This document shows positions 11,413 through 24,409 of a stretch of DNA of 64,000 nucleotides, piece after piece; position 1 is the stretch's first letter; every line of letters begins with the position of its first letter. Source of the DNA: Galdieria sulphuraria (lineage: Eukaryota; Rhodophyta; Bangiophyceae; Galdieriales; Galdieriaceae); NCBI RefSeq assembly GCF_000341285.1, contig NW_005178443.1, positions 1 through 64,000 of the forward strand, in the 5' to 3' direction. The translations under genes were made by a program, and so were the position numbers. Below the pieces are notes generated by a model. That model ran no database searches and was not told where the DNA came from. It saw only the letters and a program-made list of their open reading frames with translations.

Positions 11413-13369
11413 GTGAGCGTAATACCACAAACCGTATACAACACAGATGTAGTAAACCGAGAAAAGGATGTTCGTCGAGTAACAGAAGTATACTGTATGA
11501 TCTTCGTAACAGTCGCAAAGCAAACCAGGCATACAACATGGCCCCCACCTCTTCGGAACTCGCAAAACGAAATTCGGACAAACCTACTTGGAACTGGTGA
11601 AAAAGATGGCCGAAACTGCACTGATAGGTCTCTTTACGTTCGGAGCCTGACGAGCAGAATCTTTTTGGAGAAGCTGAAAAAGGCTTCGTTGCTTTATGTA
11701 GATCAAAGGGAGTTGAGCAGCCCACACTTGAGTGGGCAGTCTACTATTTATTGTACCGATCAGCTTGTAATCAGATGGGTCTACAGTTTATGAAGCCTAC
11801 AGACACATTCCTCCCTATCCAAACTTTCTAATTCCACAGCGACGGAAGACTTTGGGCATTCCTTCCGATCAATATCTTCTGATAGCATTTGATGAAATTG
11901 GTGTCCTAGACGAAAGTCTCGACGAATTTCATTTCAAGAGAACCCACGACGGTAGAGTTCGACCATACAACGACTTTTTCGGTATCATTAGTCAATTGTG
12001 CAAAGAACCCGACTTGTTTTTTATTGTTGTTGGGAAAAGCAAAGGCTTAAATATAAAAAATTACGTAGCTTCAGTCTCAAGAGTTCAGTTAGTATTTATT
12101 CCTCTTGCGCCGCATGAGAAACATAGTATCGTGGAACACTTGGAGAAAAGTTCTTCCTTTTTATTCACTAGGAGCCCAAAGGTTTCAGAAATTCTTTGTC
12201 ACAAAGACTTCTCAACTAGTGAACTTGCAGAATTGTTGTTGGAATTGACTGGTGGTGTTCCTGGTTTACTTGTTCGAGCAATCAGTTACCTTCTGCTGTA
12301 TAAATCATCCAACAACAATTTCTCATTATCTAAGGAAACCTTCTTGATCATAATGAATAACCTTCCAGTAACAAATTATTGTGTTGCGCCATTCTTACCT
12401 CGTCTGATAAGTCTCAGTGAGCAGCGTAAGCGCTTGTTAAGAATGCTTACGTTATTATCTTTGTATCGTATTCGATTTGATTTTGATGAAACTGTGCAAA
12501 TAAGCTCAAATTCTGATGTGTTTTTGTTTGATCTAGTTACAGATATGTGTCTCTATCGTCGATTGGTTATAGAACCAGACCGCAACGAACGCTATGAAGT
12601 GTTGATTCCCAAGTTACTGATTGAATATATTGACCAAGGCGTAAAGGATGATCGTTTAGAATGGTTACTTTTACAAACTCTCAAGTCTCAATCTGTTGAA
12701 TTCTTTTATGAGTCGAAATGTCGAATTTTGGAAGGTCTTATTGCGACACTGTTTTATTTACATTTTTCTCGGCATCCTACAAACAGCTCAATGTTTTCTA
12801 CTCTTGGTCAATTGTCTCGTGTTTGGAATGAAATGAATTTACAATTTTCTTCCGAATCTGCTGCTTATTATATGAAATCTATACATTATACCAGAACTGT
12901 ATCAGGAACAGAGAGAATGACATTTGGAAGCAATGATGAATGGGAAAGGATAGTGGAAGAAATGTTAGAATTTGAAAAGATATATATTCCATTTCATTCA
13001 ACACCCTATAGTCCAGATATATTATTCAAGTTGCATGGAAGAACGAATGAGAAGAACTTGATGATTGTGGGTATTGCTTGTAAAGGCCGATGGAGTCGTA
13101 ATGGTATTCTATGGAATGAAATTTTGGAAGAAGCTCACAAGTTTTTGAAACCAGTGCATGATCAAGTATTGACTAGTCATCCTACATGGCATTGTATGTT
13201 GATTATCATGAGTACTCAATTAGCAACAAACGTATCTGAGGACTTGAATCATTCTAGTCGTTGTTATTCATCTGGCGATAGTGTTGAAGAATTCGTGATT
13301 CCTCAAAACTGTGAATTGGTTATTCTTTCTGAAGCCGATGTAGAAAACTTTATTGGAAGAGCCTATTGA
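11413..13369 (+). pseudogene. P-loop NTPase with nuclease-like domain, copy B (5' half decayed, 3' half open)
   Basis: Bases 11,413-11,850 align with the N-terminal half of copy A but through several frames. The Walker A has become G-T-R-K-T, and the region is shortened and shifted. From 11,852 to 13,369 there is a clean 505-codon frame with F-D-E-I-G, S-R-V, T-G-G-V-P, an S-P-D-I-L-F strand and a G-I-A-C-K strand, i.e. Walker B through the nuclease-like domain. Bases 11,857-13,356 are nearly identical to copy A 1,258-2,756. After that the sequence departs and stops after F-I-G-R-A-Y, lacking the last roughly 40 residues seen in copy A. The frame's first codon is TTG, and no ATG-initiated full-length protein is possible. 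Could still be expressed as a P-loop-less fragment. Confidence 0.75.
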
Positions 13370-13840
13370 AGGGTTCTTAGAATTCCAAGTTTATATTTCA
13401 ACTTGTTGTTCTCAGGTTCTCATCATCAAATGGAGGTGGTAGAGTATATCGAGTTATGAAAGTTTAGAAATCACATCGTATTAGCCTAACTCCATGTTAT
13501 AGTTTAGAAAAAGTATTTTCCTGTACTGAAGGATCTAATAACAAAGCAATAGACGAGTTTTCAATCTATTCACAAAACGAATAAAAAAATTTAGGACCAA
13601 CCCAACATTCAATCGGTATTTGAATGACTTGTCACTTTACTAGAGAGAATCAAACTTTATATAGAATAGTATTCGATATGTTACGTGCTTTTATATAATT
13701 CTTGGAATAACTCATCTATTCACTCTTTAATAACATTGTGCATTGGAAAGTACTAGAAAAGCTTTGTTTCTCTTAACATCAATAATGTGGGATTTTATTA
13801 AACCAAAGAAAGAACTGTTGGTTCTTGACTTTCTTTGAAA
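13370..13840. other. intergenic, no gene seen
   Basis: AT-rich spacer between copy B and the next remnant; nothing recognised. Confidence 0.45.
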
Positions 13841-13849
13841 GGAATATTG

Positions 13850-16035
13850 TATAGAGAGAGACTCGAAAGCATGGGTCAATTGAACAGTGCTTCACATATT
13901 ACCCGTAATTGGTTTTTATCCTTCCTGGAGAAATTCACTATGGACCGTTCTATCCGTGATCTTAGCGAAGCTACCTATAATTGTGTAGCGATAGGTCGTA
14001 ACCCTAAAGTCACGAAACAAATGTATCAGCTGAATCAAAAGTGACAAGCAGTGGGTATTTCTGGAACTGATCAAGGGGAGCAATTCACTATTTATTGTAA
14101 TCCATATCATTTTGGTACTGTAAAGAGCACATTTGCCTTGAATTATCTGGATTTACTCAGGAACATGGCATTGGCGGTGCTTTAGAGGGTTCTTCCTTGG
14201 GTTCTTACGATAAGGAGTTTTTCGAAACTTGAAAAACGCTGATCGTCTTTTTGTCATTCTGAAAAGCTTTGGTCAATTGCCTCCTGAGGAGAGAAGCTTC
14301 AATCGAGCAGTTTATTATTTGATGTTGTCTGTTGCCTATTGTGCAGTGAATACTCCAGAGCCGAATCCACTCGAGCCGTATGATAAAATACAACCAAGGC
14401 CTAAAGTGGTGCTTGACAAGATTCGTGATGTGTTGAATATGAAAACAAATGAATATCTTTTTGTCACTTTTGACAAAGTTGGTGCTTCTGAAGGAAAGAA
14501 CAATTTCTTTGATCTGAAAGACACAACAGGTGATTATCTTACGATATACAATGACTTCTTTTCTGTCATTCGAGAACTCTGTCAATAACCCCATTTATCT
14601 CCTCTCAAGTTGGGAAAGCAGAGGCTGACGTATACGCAACAACTTAACGGATTCCTCTAATGTTCGATTGGAGTTATTGTCCCGTTCTTCTTTAGAAAAG
14701 AATCATATTGTTGAACATTTGTAGAAGAGTCCCTTTGTCTGTTTGCACAGGAAATCCTTCTGCGGGACAAGTTTTCTGTGATGAGAATTTTTCTACGAAA
14801 ACTTGACAAATCTATTATTAGAATATATTGGGAGTTCGCGAGTCCATTAACAGTCGACATAGACATCCGTGTGTAATATGGAAGTAGAAATAAGAGTTTT
14901 CCACTATCCAAAGAGAGAGTCATGATAATAACGAATTATTTATGAGCGTCTCATACTTATCTTGATTGTTTCTTGTCTCATTTACAATTTTTCAACCAAG
15001 AAGAACGGCAATGATTCAATATGTTGTTGTAGTTAGCTCTGTTTGACCTTTGGTTTGATTTGTACGACACCGTTCAATTGGGTATAAATGAAAGCAATCC
15101 TTTACATGATTTGTCAAACGACGTGCTTTTTTGTCATTCCCAGTGCTTATAAGAAGATAAGAGCAAATGTATGGACTTTCGATTCCAAAGCTGTTGAGTG
15201 ACCACAATATCGAACATTTCCTCCAAGACTCTGAAGAGAAAGTATCTTTCTGGACTCTATTGCTGAATTCCTTTAAGGCTTTCACGAGTCTTTTTTCACA
15301 TTTTTGAAGAATACATTTCGACAAGGTCGTATTACGAGTTTTCACATTGTGATCCCAACAATATTCTATTTCCCACTCCTCAATTATTTCCCTTTTGGGA
15401 TGGAATCGTCTAGCAATTCATTTCTCGATTAGCTGCACTTTATCTGAAGACTATTCATGATAGTGAGAGGATTACAGAAGGTGAGAGAGTCTCATTAGAA
15501 GAGACCGAACGGGAACGAACTGTGGATGATGTTTTGGAATTTGAAAAGACGTCTATGCCACTAGATTCAATGTGGTCCAGTCCGAATATATTATTCAATT
15601 ACATAAAAAAGATATGAAGAAGAGTCGTTGAATGTTTGTGTTGCATGGCACTCTCAGTTACAGTTCTAATGACACACTTTGAGTGAAAGTCAAAAGGAAG
15701 GTCGTGAATTTTTTTAAACCTAATCAAGTCATGTCAAAGCATCCATATTAGCACTGTATGTTGATCACTCCAAGTACAAAGTTGGCTTGTATTGAATTCA
15801 TTTTCTTGAAACATACGATTCGTTGTTGTTCTTCTGAGGATATTGTTGCTGGAGATTTTCTAGCTTCTCTTCATTCTGGTTTGGTAATTCTTTCTAAAAA
15901 GTTGTAGAAGATTTCATTTTAACAAGAGTGTCACAGATTCTAATGAAGTCTGGCGTATTCAAGAACAAACTACTTGTGAATACTGATTTTGAGAATATCA
16001 AACAAATGGTTCTCTCACTTCACTCGATTGCTTGA
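13850..16035 (+). pseudogene. P-loop NTPase with nuclease-like domain, copy C (heavily decayed)
   Basis: Fragments of the family follow in correct order but in changing frames. Near 14,110 there is a dead P-loop (F-G-T-V-K-S-T). At 14,229-14,588 a 119-codon frame carries A-V-Y-Y-L and a Walker B turned into T-F-D-K-V-G, so the acidic D-E is lost. Near 14,670 an L-E-K-N-H-I-V-E-H-L stretch matches the other copies. Near 15,530 a V-L-E-F-E-K and S-P-N-I-L-F stretch matches the nuclease-like domain. Near 15,745 H-C-M-L-I-T matches again. The natural C-terminal end lies at about 16,033-16,035. It is more diverged from A and B than they are from each other, so it is an older loss. Confidence 0.65.
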
Positions 16036-19000
16036 GCTTGAGTTTCCATTTTTTTTGTTGCCGCAAATTGGATAGCGATTTTGTGTTTTCCTTTTTTTGT
16101 GAAAGTTCATTTGAGAAACAGGATATGTTGCTATTTCATTTGCTTTACTAGAGAAATTATGAAAAAGTTTGACGACTAGCTGAACACAAGGCCGCTATAA
16201 AGTTCCTTAAAGTATACGAGTCTTATAAGAGCTGTCAACTTGCTAAAGATATAGCTCTAGTCATATTGACTCAAAACAATTATTTCAGTGTATTAGGAAA
16301 CAGATGAAAGAGAGTCCAGTTTTTTCTTCAAACAATGGCAAAGGGAGTATATCAGGAAATATTTTGAGTCTCGAAAGTTGTCTTTCTAGGCAAATCGGTA
16401 ACAAGTTTCTCTTCCTTTTCAAATTGCATATGGATGAAAGAAAAAAACATGCAAACGAGGAGACATTCTACTATGAAAAAATTCTTAGTTAAGCTGTTGT
16501 GGCTTTGCAGAAGACACGGTGATTGAACGATCACTCAAGTTTGTAAGAAGCCTTGAATCGGCGTTGAGATCCTGTTATATTCAAAACTTTCTATTTGTGC
16601 CACGAATGTTTCGAGACTTTGGTTACTTTCTTCTTCTCTCTTTGTTGAGCTTAAGCTGCATTTCTAGAATTGAACACAACGCAGATGTCGTTCTTTTTCA
16701 TTTCGAGTAATGATGAACAAATTTCAATGATTCTCTTACATGGTTGCATACAGTTTTTGAAACAATATGAAAGCGATCTCAGAGTTATTTGTAGACTTTT
16801 TAATGTAAAAGGATTCTTAGAAGACAGTACAATAGTGCTTTTAGAACGTATTCATCTTTCAGTTCTTCATTCAAAAATTGCAGAGAAAACGACACTAATA
16901 AGCTGAAAACAATTTTTGACTATTGTAAAATAATATTGGTTCGCAGCTTTGAAGACCTATGATGGCTTCTTACAGCCTAAGAGTTCCTCACAGTCACTGC
17001 ATAGAATGGTTTTAGACTTTTAGCCATTCTATTAAAACAAGTTATTCGAGTCAAAATTTTTGCCTTTTTGGAGCTTCATTTTATTTTTATGTTCGACAAA
17101 GACAAACAACATTTTGGAATAAGATGCTGTCGTTTATGAAAAAGAAGCTCTTCAAAGCCTTCGGCATGTTTTTAACAAAATGGTTCGCATTTGCTAGGAC
17201 ACTAGTGTTCATAGCAGTAAATGTTTCGTTCTTGCATGATTCATAAAGCAAGTCTCAGTGATACAGCACACATTGTTAAGGATGAATATTTTACCAATCT
17301 GTTGAAAGAAGGTGGCTTCTTCAAAGAAAATGTTGGATTTTTATTGGCTGATTTACAAGATTTTACAATTCTATGGTATATATATAACTGTTGAAGGAGG
17401 TCATAAAGGCATTTTTTAGTATTTGAACAGGTAGAGCCTTGATACTGTCAATTGTTTTCTAGAAATATCCAAAGTTTGTCGGGAGATATATGTGTGACAT
17501 TTGTACTGACTATGTCTATGACAACAAAATGGATATTCATTTTGAGTATGACGTACGCAGTTTGAATAAAGTTTTAGGATTTTTTTCATAAAGAGGCGAG
17601 GTCAAGTAATTGGCAGGTATTAGAAAGGTCAAAAGGGATTCGGCACGATATCAGACGATTCAAAACTTACATTAACAAATAAATTTCAAATGATGATCAA
17701 CAAGAACACAAACTTTTTATCATCTAAATGTTGATATTCTAGCTATTCAGCCTTCGGATGAAGAAAGGTACAATTGAAAACAGACATCAAGTCACTTTTG
17801 TTTCTTTTTCATTCTTGTTGTCGTTCTTCACTTTTGGAAAAGATCTATTACATAGAAGCTTGAAAGAATGATAAAAATCAAAAACAAAATACTGCTCACT
17901 GATATCCAAAGTGAAAAAAGCTAGTCTTGAAGAGACTATCAAGTATAGCCATGGATCCAACGCTATCTCCAAAGCTGCAACTGGAACGAAGATGATGCAT
18001 AGAATGATTCACCTAAGCAACACTGTTTAGCTAAACCTTTCCGTCTCAAGATAACGTACTGGTGAATATCTTTTCAATGAGCCAAGAAAGAAATCATATC
18101 CACTGTGATCATAAGGACCAAGGATGGCATTTTCAACTATGATTAACAAGTCGAAATATGCATTGGCGCGGATCATAGCCAATGGAACCTTCATAGTAGT
18201 CATGATATTCATTCTTGAATGTCAACATTGACAAACATTCGTTCTTACCAAAATGGCAACCACAATTTCCAAGAAATAGTCAATCATACTCATATAATGT
18301 TGAGAGATTCCAACAGAACCCTTGGTTCTAACACTGGTTATTACTTCAGTAGCACAAATTCATTGTGATATTACCTATGATGAACGTTGTGTCCTAACAG
18401 AGTAAATCCCCATTTCGAATGTAACAACCATCTATGAGCACTATAAAATATGATTTCTTCATAAACCGAAAAAAGACTCAAAAAGATAGGCAGCTTCCAA
18501 AGTGGAAAGGTAGTTTCCTGTTTTATTCATACGATGAGTCCATATAGTCAAGCAATGAAGAAAGAGAACTAACTTGTGAGGGAGTACGAAAAGCCCATCC
18601 GAGTTTCTCAGCGAAGATGCAACTAGGTAAGAAGAACACAAGCTGGTTAAACAATACTCTAGGCAATAACTTTTGCAACACTTCAAAAAGGTACGCAGGT
18701 AATGGAGATAAATCAGCCTTACTTGTAGGTATGTCATCTCATCAGAATCATGAAGCTTGTATTTGCGAAATAGCTTCCAATAATCTGAAATACCGAAAAA
18801 TGCACAGCTATAAGTCTCAGCATTAGAAGACCCGGACATTTCATTGAAACTTTTTCTTACACGAGGTGAAAAACTACAAAGTATATAGAAAAACAGGTTA
18901 CCGACAGTGGGAGCTCTAAACTCCTGCTTAGCTCTACAGGTTCTACCAAATATAGCTTGGATATAAGTTTCATTTTACTAAAATAATCTTTTTGTTTCAG

Positions 19001-19304
19001 GAAAACAGCTCTAACAAGCCACCATAATCAATGCACAGGCTTAAATGATTTCGAGTAAAGGACATTTGTTGTCCAAGTGGCAAGATCGAATTTCCCGATC
19101 GCTCGTAGCTTCTTCAAGCATGAATTTCTTCTTATGCACCCATTTCTTCAGTCACATGGAGAAAATCCAAGACACTCCGAGATTGAAGTATTTGAGAATG
19201 TGTCACTTTGACAATGAGATCGAGATCTTATTTAAAAAGAAACAAATGAACTAAGATAGAGTTAGAGATAGTCCTTTGAAAAAGTCCAAAAAGTAGTCAG
19301 AGAT
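16036..19304. other. gene-poor stretch with coding-like debris
   Basis: No complete gene recognised. Short plus-strand frames at 16,519-16,906, about 17,222-17,390 and about 17,465-17,590 have protein-like composition but are separated by stops and match no family I can name. They may be remnants of another dead gene. No RNA genes or clear repeats seen. Confidence 0.4.
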
Positions 19305-21022
19305 ATGAGTGGTATTGAATTGCAAGAAGATGCTGACGTCCAAAAAACTCAAGATACAGAAATTGTTTATAACAATAGAGAGAAACAAGACTATGTTACT
19401 CAACTAGAAGCTTCTTTGGATGAAGAAGAAGTGAAAAAAGAACTTGAGATACTGAAAGAAGAGTCTTTAAAGTTCACAGGATTTTCATTTCGTACCCATA
19501 CATTATTCAAAAAGGGTGGTCGTCATATGACATTAATTTTAGGCATCTTCGCTTCTATTGGAGGCTTTATATTTGGAATGGATCAAGGAGTTATTAGTGG
19601 TGCATTGTTGTTTATGCCAAAGGATCTCAGTTTGACATCTGGAGAAGAGTCTATGGTAACCGGTTTCATGCCTCTAGGAGCAGTTCTTGGGGCAACTATG
19701 TAAGTAGTTGCAATATTTTCGTATATGTCCACAAGGCTCAAGTCCATGATCTTAGAGCTTATCCATTGAATGAATGGCTTGGAAGAAAAATCAGCATTAT
19801 CATTGCTTGTTTGTTTTATTCCGTTGGAGGAATATTACAAGCGGATGCGCATAATTTTGGAATGATTCTATCTGGTCGTATTATATTGGGTGTTGGACTT
19901 GGTTTAGAATGCACTGCTTGTCCTGTATACATTTCAGAGAGTTGTACTAAAAGATGGCGAGGAGGTTTGGTTTCACTTTATCAATTTATGATTTGCTTTG
20001 GACTATTTTGTGCCTACATTGTTGCCGCAATATTTGTCAACGTTCCAGGCAATTGGAGATATATGTTAGGAAGTACTTTGGTTTTTTCTTCTATTTTGCT
20101 AATTGCGATGTGCACTATGCCAGAAACTCCTAGATGGTTAATGAGAAAAGGACGGGAGGCACAATCCTATAGGGTATGGAGAATTGTCAGAGGCTTTGAT
20201 ACAGAAGAAGAAAGAAATGAGTTTTACATTATGAAAAAGACAGTGGAAAGGGAATTGAGAAATTCAAAAGACAGATGGATCATTATGGATCTTATCCGAG
20301 TACATCGCTGTCGTCATGCTGCTATCTTTGGAGCTATTATCGCTATTCTCGAACAATTTTCTGGCATTAACTCCATCAATTATTACATGTCTACATTGAT
20401 GCATGAAGTTGGATTTAGTAGAGTTCATGCAGTATATTCTAGCATGATTGGTTCAGGAACATTGTTACTTTTCACTATTCCTGCCATCTACTTAATGGAC
20501 AGAATGGGAAGAAGAGCTTTATGGCTAAGTTTACTTCCAGGAGTGGTTATCGGCTGTTTCATCATTGGATTTAGTTTTCGAGCCTCCAACATTCACATTG
20601 AAGAAGGTATATACATTTGGGGTATCATAACTTATTACATGTTTTGGGGATCTGGTATGGGACCTTATACGTGGGTCATCGGTTCTGAGATATTTCCAAC
20701 TTATATCCGAAGTGAAGGAATGGCACTTGTAACATGGTGGACCTATATTGGAAACTTTCTTACCACTTATCTATTTACAAGAATGAAAACTGCAATGACT
20801 GGTCCCGGAATTTTTATCGGATTTTATGGAGGCTTTGTTGTGCTTTCTTGGTTTTATGGATTGTTGATGATGCCAGAAACGAAAGATAAGACTTTGGAAG
20901 AAATAGATGCACTGTTTTCCATGTCTATGCCTGCATTGGCAAAGCACAATTGGAATAATGCTAAGAAAACGACGAATGATTTACTTCATTTTAGACTCAA
21001 GGAAGTATGGAAAATAGAGTAA
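19305..21022 (+). CDS. MFS sugar/polyol transporter (sugar porter family)
   Basis: Two exons: 19,305-19,699 and 19,756-21,022 around a 56 bp GT-AG intron, giving about 553 residues. After an acidic N-terminal tail of about 65 residues come 12 predicted membrane spans with sugar-porter signatures. These are G-R-K after TM2, P-E-T-P-R-W-L in the central loop, an E-Q-F-S-G-I-N-S-I-N-Y-Y block in TM7, D-R-M-G-R-R after TM8 and P-E-T-K-D-K-T-L-E-E at the C-terminus. It should catalyse uptake of hexose or polyol, probably H+-coupled, at the plasma membrane; substrate cannot be read. It is a close paralog of the gene at 42,655-44,324 and shares its single intron in position and phase. The first ATG in frame with the acidic tail is used as start. 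It stands alone among decayed sequences. Confidence 0.88.
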
Positions 21023-23593
21023 CTTTGTGGCCCGGAATGAAGATATATCTACATGCTTGTCTCTTTGTTCATTGTTGCATGATAAAGAACCAAAGATAAG
21101 GCGAAATGTTTTCATTTCTCTCCTATATCATTCACATCGTCCAAAAAAGGAAACAATGTGTTTTATATAGTTGGAAGTCACGTTTTACGAGGTTGCTTGA
21201 GAGTTGAAAAGCAAGAAAAAATTTTTCGTCGGCTCTGGAAAAGTGACGATACAAGCTAAGGCAGTAGAAAGGAAGAAATACAGCGATTTGTAGAGGTTTT
21301 AAAGTTGTAATAGATAAACAAATTGCATGTAACACTTGGAATAATGTGTCATTTCGTTCAACCGATAAGATTTCGTCGAAACTTTCCTCTTTAAAAATTG
21401 TTTCCAATGAAATGCTTCGTATCTTGTCTTTGCAGGAAATTTTGATATTATTCTTCTTTTACATTTGTAGCATGAAGAGAATTCTAGTAAATGTACAACG
21501 ACGTTTTATCAAACAAAATTGAACAGTCTTTATCTGAGGATGGAAAGGTATCTCGGGAAAACTGGTAAAATAGAGAATTTTCACAGATTATTTTGGCGTG
21601 GAAAGAATCGAAGAGTCATAGGGCCCTAACAGACAAAAAATGACGTATGAAGAGCACATGGAGTGTGTTATGAACAAAGGATCCAACTGAGATTACGTCT
21701 GGATTCCTGTAAAATGACTCGGAAATATTCTGCGGAAAGAAGATGTATTTATTGGCTCATTAGTGGATAGAATGACTCCAGTGAATAGAGAGAATTCTGG
21801 ATAAATAAACGCTTGCTAATGTTTGGGTGAGTCATTGAATAACAAAAAAGTAGCTAGTCTAATTCCAACCAAATGAATGTCTCCATAAAATCCATCAAAT
21901 AGCTTATATTTATTGTAGAATTCGTCAAGTTGATAAAGTTGCAGCTGACTGTAAACATCCACAAATAAATGATTAAAACTCCATAATGTTCTTTCCAAAA
22001 CCTCGGAGACGAGTGGGGTAAACTCCAAAAAGCGTTATCGAAGCGAGACACTAAACTGTGCTAGGGAAAACTAGAGTATACAATATTAAGCTTGTAATAT
22101 AGATTCCTTCAGTGACTTTCATGTGAAATGAAATCAAACCCAACTAGAAGGTTGCTCAATGATACAGCAATTCCAGGAAAAATGGCCGTTATTCGTTTAT
22201 CCAGCTTGTTGCGAAAAATAGACATTTGGCTTCTCGTTTCCAGAAAAGAATGCTTACTTCAGCTTGACAAAGATTTAGAAATATTGAATTGAATGAAAAT
22301 AAACCAGCTCATGAAACAAGAGAGAAAATATCATAGAAAACAGAATCGATACCATTTAATGAAATTTCGGTGCGATAAGAAAAAAATATGACTTGTTTTT
22401 ACACACCGTGGAACAGCAACAGCATCTGAAAAGGTAAAATGGGCTCTTCTTCAAAAGTTTCCTCTATGCAGTGATACGCTATTTCGAGCTTCTACAAAAG
22501 TGGTGATATCTCAGTGTCCTCGAGATTGCAATCTTCACTCCATAACAGTAACCTTCAACTTCTACTGTTTTAATTGGCCGTCATGAACTTTTGAAAAAGT
22601 TTCCTAATGAAATAATTGGAGAAATATTGGATTCCTTTCGAACCCACTAGACTTCATGAAAGAGAAGAATCACTTACAGCAATTTTTAGAACAAATGTTG
22701 TTTCGCTTTGTTAAACGATGCGAACGTTTGAGTCGCCAACTGTGATGTCTTCAATTGGTTACAAACTATGAAGTGTTAGAAATTCTTGGAATTCAATAAG
22801 AAAATAGAAACATGGTTTGAAACACAAGATCAAAGGGACAGACTTTTGGGAATTGTATTAGATGGTCGTGGAGTTTCAATCGAAAAATTAACCTCATTCG
22901 TTTAGTCAGAGTTCGACGAGACTCTTGGCTTCCTTCTGGTTCGTTCAAAACGATACCATGAAACAAAAAAGATCATTGCTCACTACTTATGCTACATTTT
23001 TTTACATTCGCTTACAGTGAACCTAACTGTTGAAAAATTCCTTCTAGCTCACCCTCCTCATAGTAGCCATGACACAGGAGATCTCTGGTCTCTTAAGAAA
23101 GCTATGAAACAGTTCACGGGTTTCCTTTAAGCTCCAAAGTACATAGAGAGATAATCAAGATCGTCGAAAATTTGGCACAAACTGCGTCTGTTGGTTAAAG
23201 CATATGGTAGCAACTCAAAATCCAACAGATTTATCTTCCTGCAACTTGAACTTTGAAGAGATCTTCCTCTTTGCTTCGCAATTTACTTTGAAAGCGCTAT
23301 AATACTTAAGATAAATTAACGACAGCAGAAGAAACTGATTTCGTGTTGAGCTTATTTAAAAATAAACGTTGCTTGAATGAGAGAAATGAATGCTGTTGTA
23401 AAAAACGGTACAGGAAATCATAGAAGAGTATTAACAGTACAAAGCCTCCGACAATCGATTGGACAGGGTAAATGAACAATCTGATTTAGGTTATGGCGAG
23501 GGCCGGTACGAGCTGAATGTCAGTTATTGCACAACCTGTACTACAAACTAGATCTATTTATATTGTGCTAAGAGTCATTATTGTTTAAGAAAA
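21023..23593. other. intergenic with possible decayed coding sequence
   Basis: About 2.6 kb without a convincing gene. Between about 22,440 and 23,130 the plus strand shows protein-like stretches (for example around 22,570-22,640 and 22,800-23,050) broken by stops and frame changes, suggestive of an unidentified pseudogene. Nothing else seen. Confidence 0.35.
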
Positions 23594-23668
23594 TTGTTTG
23601 TTTCACTAGGAATTGTAACTCTAGCAACTTGCGTTGATTTTCAAGAACACGTAGGGAATCTAGAAGAA

Positions 23669-24409
23669 ATGTCTATTGCGGTTGAGACACAACTTAGTTC
23701 TACCGAAGACTTGAAGAGAGTGGTGGGCTACAAGGCAGTGGATGACTATGTACATTCTGGAATGGTTGTTGGACTGGGAACTGGCTCTACAGCCTACTAT
23801 GCCATTGAGCGTTTAGGTCAGAAGTTACAAGAGGGCTCGCTTTGTGACGTTGTGGGCATCCCTACTTCTACAAAGACAGAGAATCAAGCCAAGTCGTTAC
23901 ATATTCCTCTGGTTACCTTGGATACTCATCCTGTCGTAGATGTAGCAATAGATGGAGCAGATGAAGTTGACAAATATTTGAACCTGGTAAAGGGAAGAGG
24001 TGGCTCACTTTTTCGCGAAAAGATGATTGAAGCAGAAGCCAGGAAATTGGTCGTTATTGTGGATGAGTCAAAGTTAGTAGAAGGATTGGGAATGACAGGA
24101 GCTGTACCTGTTGAAGTTACCCCTTTTTGTTGGAAGCATACCTTGCGTCGGTTACTTGGAGTGGAGTGTCTCGCAGAATGTAACGTTTCAGCAACTATAA
24201 GACGTGAAAAGGGAAATATTTATGTTACTGATAATAATAACTACATTGTAGACCTTTTCTTGGACAGGCCTATCCCAGATATTTTTTTAGCAGCCCGGCA
24301 AATTTCAGAGATAGTAGGAGTAGTAGAACATGGCATATTCTTGAACATGGCAAACTTATGTATAGTTTCTGGAAAAGAGGGAACTCGAGTAATCGAAAGA
24401 AAATGTTGA
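23669..24409 (+). CDS. rpiA: ribose-5-phosphate isomerase A
   Basis: Interconverts ribose-5-phosphate and ribulose-5-phosphate in the pentose phosphate and Calvin cycles. The 247-residue frame carries the RpiA blocks G-L-G-T-G-S-T-A (phosphate loop), D-G-A-D-E-V-D (catalytic acidic residues), K-G-R-G-G-S-L-F-R-E-K (catalytic Lys), a V-I-V-D-E-S-K strand and G-V-V-E-H-G-I-F near the end. The frame is open upstream to a TTG at 23,594, but the first ATG at 23,669 sits just before the family's usual N-terminus, so it is chosen. If an upstream exon exists it could add a plastid targeting sequence; AG sites at about 23,610 and 23,655 allow this. Without one the product looks cytosolic. No neighbours with a related function. 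Confidence 0.92.
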   Translation: MSIAVETQLSSTEDLKRVVGYKAVDDYVHSGMVVGLGTGSTAYYAIERLGQKLQEGSLCDVVGIPTSTKTENQAKSLHIPLVTLDTHPVVDVAIDGADEVDKYLNLVKGRGGSLFREKMIEAEARKLVVIVDESKLVEGLGMTGAVPVEVTPFCWKHTLRRLLGVECLAECNVSATIRREKGNIYVTDNNNYIVDLFLDRPIPDIFLAARQISEIVGVVEHGIFLNMANLCIVSGKEGTRVIERKC

